Shown: positions 44,401-51,919 of the stretch, piece after piece | How positions within the stretch are numbered: position 1 is the first letter of the stretch | How the letters are laid out: every line of letters begins with the position of its first letter | From: Fibrisoma montanum | GTDB lineage: Bacteria; Bacteroidota; Bacteroidia; Cytophagales; Spirosomataceae | Direction: 5' to 3' | Length of the DNA stretch: 64,000 bases | Assembly (NCBI RefSeq): GCF_003583365.1 | Contig: NZ_QXED01000014.1 | Location: forward strand, 1-64,000 | The notes under the pieces: model-generated | What the model saw: only the letters and a program-made list of their open reading frames with translations | Told to the model about the DNA's origin: nothing | The model's database searches: none | Program-made: the position numbers and the translations under genes

Positions 44401-44795
44401 ATGGCCGGTACGCCTTCGAAGCGACGGGCTATGATCTCAGCGGCAACCGCGCAGCGCCCTACCGGATTCACTTTGTCGTCAGGACCAATCCCGAACTGGC
44501 AACCGTTAGTGTCTATCCGAACCCGGTTGTGCAGACCACCCGGTTCGCGTTTCTCCTGACCGGTACCGTACCTCCAGCCGACGTATCGGTGCAGATCAGC
44601 GACCTCAACGGCCGGATTGTCCGGACGGTACGGTATCCGGCCCGGATTGGTCTGAACGAATGGGTCTGGGACGGCACATCGGATGCCGGTAGCGGCTTGC
44701 CTGCCGGCGTGTACGTGTATCGGCTTGCTGGGCAGGATTTGCCCAAAGCGGCTGCGGGTGCTTTGACAGAGGGCCGTCTGCTGCTGAGCCGATGA
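41415..44795 (+). CDS. PorU2-like type IX secretion C25 sortase
   Basis: About 1,126 residues with signal peptide (FLLTALLSRLTAQ). A beta-rich N-terminal part with the sortase repeat WINYQQTYYKLSVARTGLYRIS and YLEFYGQ is followed by a gingipain (C25) domain with catalytic His in FGHSG (about 640) and Cys in ANGCAAGN (about 675). A CARDB-like region (VRVVIVNYGRVTNQPL) and a C-terminal FlgD-like/T9SS-like domain (SVYPNPVVQTTRFAF ... GVYVYRL) follow. It should act at the outer surface, processing T9SS cargo such as the giant protein. The next gene overlaps by 4 bp (ATGA). Confidence 0.88.
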   Translation: MHRTYTILFLLTALLSRLTAQPVPPGNTPDATRWINYQQTYYKLSVARTGLYRISPAELQKAGVPVNTVDPSTVQLFHRGVEQAILVVGETDHRFDPTDYLEFYGQANDGSMDSLLYQPGTQPHPYYSLYSDTTAYFLTWRFDGQPGKRMAAYADTTYAGLLPEPYHWAEERRVFTQTYPAGNIYPMGADYGNGAILTGYDVGEGWTGPVVKTGGRYDQVFTMTNLVTTIGVSPRVSFLVVGRNAQPHQVAYAAGASTTGARTLGDQSFENYNTTRFGADLQPTDLSPAGSVTLSAVPTGEGDELSVSYLILRYPQRMDLGGVPEKYLQLRPNAGSRSYLELANVSAATRLFDITDPNAVERIDGQLRTNRWQGVVRSSQVPRSLLATAQPLAVPAIKPVTFRRIDPTKHNFLIVTHPALRQPAGHEPDPVQTYARYRASAAGGRYDTLTVNVDALFDQFSYGERTPLAIRRFADYMLSSDNARPMFLFLIGQSRDPQSVRKNTNAALLDMIPSAGWPGSDLALVAGLNGEPAHVPAMAVGRLNAGRSQHVIDYLAKVLEHERTAEPALWRKDVLHLSGGTNAYELRSFRSFVDDFKAVVENQYVGARVTTVVKQTDNPTEAADITGLVNRGVGMISMFGHSGLDVADLDIGFASNDRLGYRNKGRYPFVLANGCAAGNFYFGRPTFGTDWVLTPDRGAILFMAHTYNGFPFALKSYTDQLYGLLADSSYVARPIGQLQREAIRRYLADDASIYALTTAEQVTLQGDPAVSVFPLTKPDPAIAPRSLTLTGPRGDALTIRSDSMTVRVVIVNYGRVTNQPLTLRIRRFSAAGQLLREQRVTRPTPFYADTVEVKLPNDRATGEQVVEVRLDPDDRIAEGSETNNTAEVSTAGPLTNLPFPVDQTPPLIEVAFDGRRIGDGDIVSPRPVIDVLLLDENPRLIRADTTDLALYLQRPCASEPCPYERLSLQRGTVRWTPAGPDNAFRFSYQPGLPLPDGRYAFEATGYDLSGNRAAPYRIHFVVRTNPELATVSVYPNPVVQTTRFAFLLTGTVPPADVSVQISDLNGRIVRTVRYPARIGLNEWVWDGTSDAGSGLPAGVYVYRLAGQDLPKAAAGALTEGRLLLSR

Positions 44796-46072
44796 GCCGC
44801 GCTGCCCTGTCGCTCCTCGCCGGTTTCGCTGGCCTGTCGGCGCTGCTGACTCTATTGGTCCGACTCGATGCCCGGTATCTGACCAGTCCGGATTCCGGTT
44901 ATTATTTGCAGTCGGCGGCCCGGTTGCTGGCCGGACAGGGGTATGTCATGGCCAGTGATGGCCGGTTGGTCTGGAACAGTACGTTCCCGATCGGCTATTC
45001 CGCCCTGATTGCCGCCGTATCGGGCCTCACGGGGTTGTCGGTACTCGCAGCGTCGAAACTGGTGAACGTACTGGCCATCGGCGGCATGGGGTGGCTATGG
45101 ACACGGCGGCTGGGGGCCAACCGGGCCAGCTGGTTGGTATCAGTCTGGTGGCTGGGTCAGTTTGTCAGAATTGCGGCTTATACCTGGTCGGAAACGGTGT
45201 TCCTGGTACTCCTGGCCGAATGGGTCTGGCAACTTCATCAATTTGCAGAACGGCCCGACGTAGCGCGTGGCTTGCGTATCTGGGCGGTGGCAACGGCTCT
45301 GTTCCTGACCCGCTACGTCGGCGGTTACGTGGTCGGACTGATGCTTCTGGTTGCTCTGTTGAATGGGCGGTTGCCAAACAGGATGCGCCAGACGACTGGG
45401 CTGTCTGGGAATCGGGCCGCTGCTACGCGGCTAGTGGTGATTTCTTTCGTCACCCTCGCCGGCATGCTGGCTTATTTCGGGATAAACGACCGGTTGTCGG
45501 GGTCGGCCTTCGGTGGTGAGCGGTTCGTGTCTACCGAACCGGCTGGTCCGCTGGCCGTGTTACTGATCCGGTCGCTGCTCAACGAAAGCCTGTTGCTGCG
45601 CGACCTTGTTCCTGGCCAGGATACTACGTTGGTATGGCTTGGCGTAGGGCTGCAAACGGTGCTGGTAGGGGTGGGGCTGATTCGGTTCTGGCGGGTGCGG
45701 CCTGCGGCTGTGAATGCCTCGCGGCTAAGTCGGCTAGCCGGCTGGACCGGTGTCGCTTATTTCCTCGTGCTGTTTGCGTTGCGCGTCGTTAGTCCGTTTG
45801 CGGGGCCAAACCTTCGGCTGATGGCCCCCGGTACGTTTTGCCTGCTGACGGCGGGGCTGTTGTGGTGCAGCGAGCAGCCTACCGCCGTGCAGCGTACTCT
45901 GCGGCCCTACTGGCTTGCAATCCTGATCGCGTCCGGTTTGCAGCTACTGCCCCAGATCGACAGCAGTCGGAAACTGCGGCAGGTCTGGGAGCAGGTAACC
46001 GCGACACGAAGCGCTTTGAGCATGAGTTCAGACAGTCAGCGGATTAACCCGTTCCTGCACCAGAACCAGTAG
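44792..46072 (+). CDS. Polytopic membrane protein, GT-C glycosyltransferase-like
   Basis: A 426-residue protein with about 9-11 hydrophobic segments and an early DSGYYLQSAARLLAGQGYV, which resembles the acidic loop after TM1 of GT-C (polyprenyl-phosphate sugar) glycosyltransferases such as ArnT/PMT-like proteins. It is translationally coupled to the PorU2-like sortase (ATGA overlap). That tie, with a lipid-linked sugar enzyme, would fit anchoring of cargo to a surface glycolipid; this is inference. Its 3' end overlaps the convergent M50 gene by 45 bp. Confidence 0.7.
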   Translation: MSRAALSLLAGFAGLSALLTLLVRLDARYLTSPDSGYYLQSAARLLAGQGYVMASDGRLVWNSTFPIGYSALIAAVSGLTGLSVLAASKLVNVLAIGGMGWLWTRRLGANRASWLVSVWWLGQFVRIAAYTWSETVFLVLLAEWVWQLHQFAERPDVARGLRIWAVATALFLTRYVGGYVVGLMLLVALLNGRLPNRMRQTTGLSGNRAAATRLVVISFVTLAGMLAYFGINDRLSGSAFGGERFVSTEPAGPLAVLLIRSLLNESLLLRDLVPGQDTTLVWLGVGLQTVLVGVGLIRFWRVRPAAVNASRLSRLAGWTGVAYFLVLFALRVVSPFAGPNLRLMAPGTFCLLTAGLLWCSEQPTAVQRTLRPYWLAILIASGLQLLPQIDSSRKLRQVWEQVTATRSALSMSSDSQRINPFLHQNQ

Positions 46073-47197
46073 CTTTTTGTATAATTTATCATCGCTTTTA
46101 ACCGGGGGCTCGGGTAATACGCTGAGGCCTTCCTCTGCAAACTGACGGGCCTGATCCGGTTGTCGATCAGCCAGGGCCATGGCGGCCTGAATCATAAACA
46201 GATGCGCCGTTTTTTGCTGACGAAAAGCCGGAAGAATCCGATTCCAGGTTTGCCGGGCCGCATCGGCGTCGTTACGGATGAAAGCCTGCGCAAAAGCAAG
46301 GTCTTTCCAGATTTCATTTTTGAACGTGCTGGGTTGTTCGTCGGATAGAGCGTTGGCCGTTTCTATGTGCTCAAAAGCGGCATCCCACTCACCGCGATCG
46401 AGGTGCCGGGCGTAGGCCAGGCCATGCGCGTAGGAACGGAAAAACGGCTCCGGCTCATTAATGAGCAATGAAATCTGGTTCAGGTTCAGATCGGCATGGG
46501 GCAAGCCGGACTGACTGTGGGCGATCAGTTCCAGAACCGCCTGTTCAACTTCCGCGTCATGGCCTCCGCTTATCAGCCGAAAAAACCGCGCCCGGTCGGT
46601 GAAAAACGGCCCCGTGCGGCTCGGAACGGTTGTCGCCAGAAAAAGTAACAGCGAAATCAGGCCAAACACCAGACCAAACATCAGCAAAACCCGCGTCAGG
46701 GGCGAGTCCAGGGTTGACCGGCTGATGACATAAAACGAGAGTCCCATGGACAGGGCACCGGTCAGCAGACTGGCCAGCGGACCAGCCGCGCAGATAGCCG
46801 CCAGTTTCTGCCGCAGGTGGCTTTCCTGCCGGACTGGAACTGTACCGGCCAGTCCCCCAAACATATTCGGGTCGCGATTTACGTACCATTCCACCCGATC
46901 GGTAGTGGGGTTTCGCCGAACCCCCAGAAAACCGGCCACGTACAGGTAAAACCGGAAGCCAAGGGCCAGGCCCGTCAACAGGTGCGCCAGTTCGTGAACT
47001 GCAATGCCGCCCCATACGCCGACTAATCCGAAGATGGCCTTGGCGATTCCTTCGCCCGGCCCGGCAGGAGCGCCGAAAAGCAGTTGTGCCGTTTCTTTGG
47101 GAATGAGTGCCAGCAGCAGCCGCATGGACAGAAAACCGGCCAGGCCACCGATCAGACCGCCAGCAAGAAGCTGGAGTACTTTCTTTTTGTTCTTCAT
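46028..47197 (-). CDS. M50-family site-2-protease-like membrane metalloprotease
   Basis: 389 residues. HELAH (68-72) supplies the zinc ligands and catalytic Glu of site-2 proteases, and NMFGGLAGTVP and LAAICAAGPLASLLTGALSM follow as the second conserved region, where the usual NxxPxxxLDG-type aspartate motif is not obvious. About six TM segments make the N-terminal half; residues about 215-380 form a TPR-like helical region (AYARHLDRGEWDAAFEHIE, QTWNRILPAFRQQ). It may cut a membrane-bound regulator or be an inactive homologue. The gene stands alone. Confidence 0.75.
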   Translation of the reverse strand: MKNKKKVLQLLAGGLIGGLAGFLSMRLLLALIPKETAQLLFGAPAGPGEGIAKAIFGLVGVWGGIAVHELAHLLTGLALGFRFYLYVAGFLGVRRNPTTDRVEWYVNRDPNMFGGLAGTVPVRQESHLRQKLAAICAAGPLASLLTGALSMGLSFYVISRSTLDSPLTRVLLMFGLVFGLISLLLFLATTVPSRTGPFFTDRARFFRLISGGHDAEVEQAVLELIAHSQSGLPHADLNLNQISLLINEPEPFFRSYAHGLAYARHLDRGEWDAAFEHIETANALSDEQPSTFKNEIWKDLAFAQAFIRNDADAARQTWNRILPAFRQQKTAHLFMIQAAMALADRQPDQARQFAEEGLSVLPEPPVKSDDKLYKKLLVLVQERVNPLTV

Positions 47198-47673
47198 GGA
47201 TGTTGTGGGAGCGTTTAGGTTGTGATCAGCTAAGTTAATCGGCTGATTGATACATTCGTACCATTTCTGTGATAAGCGGCAAATTGATGGTCAGGGTCTC
47301 AGGATCAAATAAAAGATGGGCTGAGATGATAACCTAAAAGTGATGAAAAGCAGAGAAACTGAGATCAGAGATACGGGCGGTTATATCATCTTTAGCACGA
47401 TCGAAATTTTCTATATAGCATCTAAAGAATTGATTTTACTGCTAGCTAACTTCTTTCTACTTTGGCGCTCCATTTCCGAGAGGGTGGCATAGACAATTGA
47501 CGATCAGTAGATAAAGAGGTGTTGATTCATTTATGTAGTCTGGTACAACAGACGACTACACTGACCGAATTAACACATACAAACATAAGCGCAATACGTT
47601 GCAGGCAGCCATAGCGCGGGCAGTATGCGTTGGGTAGCCCACATTCATTTTTAGCTGTTTTGAATAAAGTTGG

Positions 47674-47705
47674 AAACGCCAGGCAGCTCTGCCCGGCGTT
47701 TTTTG
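47674..47705 (+). terminator. Orphan intrinsic terminator upstream of alkylation-repair operon
   Basis: AAACGCCAGGCA pairs with TGCCCGGCGTTT (one A/C mismatch), with loop GCTC and a run of six Ts from 47699. It reads left to right, where no gene precedes it on that strand. Confidence 0.75.
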
Positions 47706-47741
47706 TTTAGTTCAGAACGTAGTAAATCCGCAAGAATCGGG

Positions 47742-47772
47742 TTTGGTCAGCGACTAAATCCAGGCAACTTTG
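47742..47772 (+). promoter_or_regulatory. Candidate promoter of the Ogt operon
   Basis: TTTG (47742-47745), 19-nt spacer, CAACTTTG (47765-47772), 21 nt before ATG 47794. Imperfect -7 (CA for TA) but correct spacing. Confidence 0.5.
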
Positions 47773-47793
47773 TAGGGTCAAACAACGGATATA

Positions 47794-48642
47794 ATGACGA
47801 CTTCAGCAACGTATACCTACCAGCAGGTTGCCCGCGCCATCGAACACCTGACGGCTAATTTCCGCGATCAGCCATCGCTGGCCGAACTGGCCGATCAGGC
47901 GAACGTCAGTACGTATCATTTTCAGCGACTGTTCACCGAGTGGGCCGGCATCAGCCCCAAAAAATTTCTGCAATACCTGACCCTCAACCACGCCAAACAA
48001 CAACTCCGTAACGGTGTTCCCCTGGCCGAGGCTGCGTACGAAACCGGTCTGTCGGGGACGGGGCGGCTGCACGACCTTTTCGTTACGATTGAGGGCATAA
48101 CCCCCGGCCAGTTCAAACAACTGGGTTCCGGTCTGGTGCTGACCTACGGCGTTTTCGACAGTCCGTTCGGAAGGTATGTGCTGGGAATGATCACCGGTAA
48201 AATCTGTCAGCTTCAGTTCCTCGACGAGGAGGAAGATCCGGCGGTTATCCTGCGGGCCGAGTGGCCGGGCGTTGGGCTTCAGTATGATGCTGATTCGCTG
48301 AAGCCGCTGGCCGATCAGATTTTTCCAACCAGGACAGAGCCCGGCAGGCTGTCACAACCGCTGAGCGTGCTGGTGAAGGGCTCACCGTTTCAGGTGAAGG
48401 TATGGGAAGCGTTGCTGCGCATACCGGAAGGCCGGCTGGCGAGCTACGATCAGATTGCCGGGGCGATTGGGATGCCGTCGGCTTCGCGGGCGGTGGGGAC
48501 AGCCATCGGCAGCAACCCGGTGGGCTATCTGATCCCGTGCCATCGGGTAATCCGGAAAACAGGGTTGTTTGGTGGTTACCGGTGGGGCACTACCCGTAAA
48601 AATGCTCTGATTGGATGGGAAGCCGCCCGCATCAATGCCTGA
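47794..48642 (+). CDS. AraC-domain/methylated-DNA--protein-cysteine methyltransferase (Ada-like, no zinc domain)
   Basis: 282 residues. The AraC-type helix-turn-helix spans about 20-110 (QRLFTEWAGISPKKFLQYLTLNHAKQQL, ETGLSGTGRLHDLF). The C-terminal half is an O6-alkylguanine-DNA methyltransferase with FQVKVWEALLRIPEGRLASYDQIA and the acceptor cysteine in PCHRV (Cys249). It repairs O6-methylguanine and, as in Ada, may activate its own operon. Unlike E. coli Ada the N-terminal zinc/phosphotriester domain is missing, but a separate gene for it ends this operon. Next gene overlaps by 8 bp. Confidence 0.92.
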   Translation: MTTSATYTYQQVARAIEHLTANFRDQPSLAELADQANVSTYHFQRLFTEWAGISPKKFLQYLTLNHAKQQLRNGVPLAEAAYETGLSGTGRLHDLFVTIEGITPGQFKQLGSGLVLTYGVFDSPFGRYVLGMITGKICQLQFLDEEEDPAVILRAEWPGVGLQYDADSLKPLADQIFPTRTEPGRLSQPLSVLVKGSPFQVKVWEALLRIPEGRLASYDQIAGAIGMPSASRAVGTAIGSNPVGYLIPCHRVIRKTGLFGGYRWGTTRKNALIGWEAARINA

Positions 48643-49387
48643 ACAGAGTCCGGGCGGCTACCTGTTGAGCGCCCGTTCGGTTATTGACCTTACTGTAATG
48701 CAAAAACTAAACTGGGACCTGCATGGACACGATCTGAACGAGAACGGCTTTACCTGCCTGCCTCCTTTGGTATCGGTCGAGGAGTGCCGTGACCTCGCTC
48801 AAGGGTACGACGATCCGGATCGGTACCGAAAAACGGTTACCATGAAGCAGCATAACTTCGGCCGTGGGGAGTACAGGTATTTCAGCTATCCCCTGCCTGG
48901 TCTGGTCGATGAGTTGCGGCATGCGCTGTTTCCGCCCCTGGCCCGGATCGCCAACGACTGGCACGAAAAGCTGAACATCGTGCAACGCTATCCTGACCAT
49001 CTGGATGAATGGCTGGCGGTTTGCCATCAGGCCGGACAGACTCGACCGACGCCCCTGATTCTAAACTACCAGACCGGCGACTGGAACGCGCTGCACCAGG
49101 ATATCTACGGCGAACTGTACTTCCCGTTTCAGGCGGTTCTGTTTTTGACCCAACCCGGTCGCGATTATGCAGGCGGTGAGTTTGTAATGCTGGAACAGCG
49201 CCCGCGTAGGCAGTCAAAGGCTATAGTGCTGCAACCGGAGCAGGGACAGGTGCTGGTATTCACAACCCGCCACCGGCCCGCTAAAGGGACGCGTGGTTAC
49301 TACCGCGTTAGTATGCGGCACGGTGTCAGCGAAGTTCGTCAGGGTACCCGGCTAAATCTGGGCATTATCTTTCATGACGCTCAATGA
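48635..49387 (+). CDS. 2OG-Fe(II) oxygenase of the alkylation-repair operon
   Basis: About 250 residues from ATG 48635 (alternatively 48698, MQKLNWDLHGHDL). Double-stranded beta-helix Fe(II) dioxygenase: metal motif HQDIYG (H154, D156), ELYFPFQAVLFLTQPGRDYAGGEF, distal His229 in RHGVSEVRQGTR with Arg239 as the 2-oxoglutarate ligand. Because it overlaps the Ogt-type gene and is followed by an Ada domain, it may demethylate bases, by analogy with AlkB, though its sequence is not the classical AlkB form. The substrate is inferred only from context. Confidence 0.8.
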   Translation: MPEQSPGGYLLSARSVIDLTVMQKLNWDLHGHDLNENGFTCLPPLVSVEECRDLAQGYDDPDRYRKTVTMKQHNFGRGEYRYFSYPLPGLVDELRHALFPPLARIANDWHEKLNIVQRYPDHLDEWLAVCHQAGQTRPTPLILNYQTGDWNALHQDIYGELYFPFQAVLFLTQPGRDYAGGEFVMLEQRPRRQSKAIVLQPEQGQVLVFTTRHRPAKGTRGYYRVSMRHGVSEVRQGTRLNLGIIFHDAQ

Positions 49388-49647
49388 TCCGGCATACCGC
49401 GCTCAGCCGCAGTCAGTTGCACCGACTATTGCGTGAGAAGAAACTAACCTGGGGTGGTAACCGAACGCTTCGGATCTACGGACGGCTTGATTGCCGCGCG
49501 GGCAAGCGCATGAAAGCCGAAAACCGCGTCTTTTTCACCGACGAAGCGGAAGCCCTGGCGCATGGTTTCCGGCCCTGTGCGGTGTGTATGCCAGATGCGT
49601 ATCGCCATTGGCAACAGTGCCTTTCACGGATTGCCCAGGTCAGATGA
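49384..49647 (+). CDS. Stand-alone Ada metal-binding domain protein
   Basis: An 87-residue protein equal to the N-terminal domain of Ada. E. coli Ada holds zinc with four cysteines (38, 42, 69, 72) and uses Cys38 to take methyl groups from phosphotriesters. Here the first is kept (RLDCRAGK), the second is a lysine, and the last pair is kept in GFRPCAVCMPD. Start overlaps the preceding stop by 4 bp. Likely a split methylphosphotriester repair or sensing partner of the AraC-Ogt protein; zinc binding by three cysteines needs another ligand. Confidence 0.85.
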   Translation: MIRHTALSRSQLHRLLREKKLTWGGNRTLRIYGRLDCRAGKRMKAENRVFFTDEAEALAHGFRPCAVCMPDAYRHWQQCLSRIAQVR

Positions 49648-49677
49648 GCAGTAGCTCACCGGCGAAGCCACTGATTT

Positions 49678-51165
49678 CTAGAACGTCTTCAGGGCTTTCT
49701 TCAGCATCGATACGCTTTGCTCCAGTTCGTCTTCGGTGCTTGACGCGAAGCCCAGCCGAGTGCCGTTGAGTAGCCGGCCGGGTGGGTTATGCGTTAGCCC
49801 ATTGGCAATAAACAAACCCAGTTCGCCGGCCCGTCTGGCAAGGGCTTCCGGATCGATGGTTGGTTTAAAGGTTGCCCAGACGGCCATGCCGCCATCCGGT
49901 TTGGTAAAGTGAATCACATCCGCCAGTTCATTGTAAAGCAGTTCGCAGAACCGATCCCGGCGGGCGTGATAGGTACGAAGGGCCTTACGGAAATGCCGCT
50001 GCATTTCGCCGGTTTTAAACAAATGAGCCACCGCAAACTCCAGCATGGGATCGCCCTGCCGATCGATGATCCGCCGGAGCCGGGCCAGCTCGTCGATCAG
50101 GGCGGTAGGCGCTACGACGTACCCAATCCGAAAGGCCGGCGCAACCGACTTGGTCAGCGAACCGACATACACTACCATGCCGCGCTGGTCGGCACTGGCC
50201 AGCGGCAGAATCGGTCGGCTCAGGTAATGAAAATCATAGTCGTAATCGTCTTCCAGCACGGCAAATCCGTAGTCTACCGCCAGTTGGAGCAACTGCACAC
50301 GCCGGTCGGCCCGCAACGTAACGGTGGTGGGGTAATGGTGGTGCGGGGTGACAAACACCAGCCGGATCGGGTGCCCCATTGTCCGTTGCTTGTCACAGAG
50401 TTCGGCCAGCGCCACTACGTCCAGGCCGTGCTGATCGACTGGTACGGTACGAATCGTTGCGCCGGCTTGCTGAACGTTCATGACAGCACCCGCCCAGGTC
50501 GTTTCGCCGGTAGCTACTACGTCGCCGGGACGTAGCAACACCTGGCTAGTCAGATAAAGCCCCATAATGCTGCCCCTGGTAATGAGAATGTTATCGGGCG
50601 TCGTGTGTAAGCCGCGGGTGTCGTTCAGGTACAGCGACAACTGGTTGCGCAACAGCGGATGCCCTTTCGTGTCGCCGTAACCAAAGTGCTGCTGCGGATT
50701 GCCCCATCGAAAATACGACCGGTACGCCCGGCTCAGTTCGGCCATCGGAGCCAGTCGGCTGTCCGGAAAGCCGTCGTCCAGGTGCAGACCCGCCTGATTG
50801 GTCAGCAGCGGACGGGCCAGAACCGGATTCGTTTCAAAGGAATAACCCGGTTGCTCAGTTGGCGTCCTGACGGCTGTTGGTGCGCCGAGCGATTGGGGAT
50901 GAACCTCGGGTACGTGGCCGGCCACGTACGTACCGCTTCCCGGCCGGCTCTCCAGCCAACCCTGGGCAAGCCCTTCGTCGTAGGCGGCAACAACTGTTTG
51001 TCGGTGTACGGCCAGTAAGTCGGCCAGCCGGCGCGTTCCCGGTAGTTTGTGGCCGGCCCCGAGTGTCCCGGCCTGTATAAGTCGGCGAAACTGTTCACTA
51101 ATCTGTACGTACACCGGCACCGACGACGAGGCATCAAGCTGGATTAAGGTCTTGTAGGGGATCAC
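49678..51165 (-). CDS. MocR-family (GntR-HTH plus aminotransferase) transcriptional regulator
   Basis: 495 residues from GTG 51165. The GntR helix-turn-helix spans about 15-80 (VPVYVQISEQFRRLIQ, LPGTRRLADLLAVHRQTVVAAYDEG). The rest is a fold type I aminotransferase domain with YGDTKGHPLLRNQLS, LEDDYDYDF and the PLP lysine in GSLTKSVAPAFRIGY (Lys339). MocR/PdxR/GabR proteins sense PLP or its adducts and activate or repress a divergent gene. It is divergent from a PNPOx-like gene across an 84-bp spacer holding inverted and direct repeats. The upstream frame to 51243 covers the operator, which rules that longer start out. Confidence 0.92.
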   Translation of the reverse strand: MIPYKTLIQLDASSSVPVYVQISEQFRRLIQAGTLGAGHKLPGTRRLADLLAVHRQTVVAAYDEGLAQGWLESRPGSGTYVAGHVPEVHPQSLGAPTAVRTPTEQPGYSFETNPVLARPLLTNQAGLHLDDGFPDSRLAPMAELSRAYRSYFRWGNPQQHFGYGDTKGHPLLRNQLSLYLNDTRGLHTTPDNILITRGSIMGLYLTSQVLLRPGDVVATGETTWAGAVMNVQQAGATIRTVPVDQHGLDVVALAELCDKQRTMGHPIRLVFVTPHHHYPTTVTLRADRRVQLLQLAVDYGFAVLEDDYDYDFHYLSRPILPLASADQRGMVVYVGSLTKSVAPAFRIGYVVAPTALIDELARLRRIIDRQGDPMLEFAVAHLFKTGEMQRHFRKALRTYHARRDRFCELLYNELADVIHFTKPDGGMAVWATFKPTIDPEALARRAGELGLFIANGLTHNPPGRLLNGTRLGFASSTEDELEQSVSMLKKALKTF

Positions 51166-51166
51166 A

Positions 51167-51213
51167 ACTGGTCTATTGGTTTTATACAAACCGGTCGATT
51201 TAGATAGACCAGT
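51167..51213. promoter_or_regulatory. Candidate MocR operator between divergent genes
   Basis: ACTGGTCTAT (51167-51176) and its exact complement ATAGACCAGT (51204-51213) form an inverted repeat. In addition CTGGTCTAT (51168) and CCGGTCGAT (51191) form a direct repeat spaced 23 bp. MocR-type regulators bind such direct or inverted pairs. GACATTTG at about 51221-51228 is a -7 candidate for the rightward gene. Confidence 0.7.
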
Positions 51214-51249
51214 AAAGCAAGACATTTGTCCTATAAATTGCAACTGTCA

Positions 51250-51873
51250 ATGCAGACCATCCGTACAACACCCAGCCGTTTGGCCAAACGCACGTACTAC
51301 GACGAAGCGACCATTCACCCGATTCTGGACGAAGCGTTGTTTTGTACCATCAGCTACGCCGTTGATGGACAGCCTTTTTCAATACCTACCGCCTTTGCCC
51401 GGCGCGGAAATACAATATACATCCATGGTTCGGTGGGTAGCCACTTTATCCGCGAGATCCAGAAAGGCCGGCCGGTTTGTATGTCGGTCATGCTGGTCGA
51501 TGGGCTGGTGCTGGCTAAATCGGCGTTCAGCCATTCGGTGAATTACCGGTCGGTGATCCTGTTCGCTACGGCCGAAACCGTGACGGATGACACCGAACGG
51601 ATGGAGGCCCTGGCCCTGCTTACGGACCAGCTGATTCCAGGACGCTGGGCTGACCTTCGCCCTACTACGGCCAGCGAAATGCGTAAAACGACCGTACTGG
51701 CATTCACCATCTCGGAAGCGTCGGCTAAAGTTCGGACGGGCGGCCCCAACGATGAACCCGAAGATCTGGACCTGCCAACCTGGGCGGGCGTAGTGCCGAT
51801 GCGTACCGTGCGGCTCGCTCCCGAACCAGCAGCAAGTAGTCTGGATACACCCTTGCCGAATTATTTGCAGTAA
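51250..51873 (+). CDS. Pyridoxamine 5'-phosphate oxidase-family (flavin-nucleotide-binding) protein
   Basis: A 207-residue split-barrel flavoprotein of the FMN-binding PNPOx-like family: LDEALFCTISYAVDGQPFSIPTAF, NTIYIHGSVGSHFIREI, PVCMSVMLVDGLVLAKS, HSVNYRSVILF. It may act on vitamin B6 compounds or merely bind flavin. ATG 51250 lies just after the operator. The MocR regulator reads the other way and a GNAT-cupin gene follows 46 bp downstream, so a small regulated unit is likely. Confidence 0.85.
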   Translation: MQTIRTTPSRLAKRTYYDEATIHPILDEALFCTISYAVDGQPFSIPTAFARRGNTIYIHGSVGSHFIREIQKGRPVCMSVMLVDGLVLAKSAFSHSVNYRSVILFATAETVTDDTERMEALALLTDQLIPGRWADLRPTTASEMRKTTVLAFTISEASAKVRTGGPNDEPEDLDLPTWAGVVPMRTVRLAPEPAASSLDTPLPNYLQ

Positions 51874-51919
51874 GTTGCCGGTTTGGTAATTTAGGCTAAC
51901 CAATCAATACGCTTACGCT

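Larger units (their letters stand above)
47198..47793. other. 596-bp non-coding spacer with terminator, possible small RNA or leader
   Basis: No open frame with coding character. Features: a hairpin TGTAGTC/GACTACA at 47534-47540 and 47554-47560, and a strong plus-strand terminator at 47674-47705 that no gene explains. It lies between divergent genes, so the terminator must end a transcript that begins within the spacer or serve as an attenuator for the repair operon. Confidence 0.5.
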
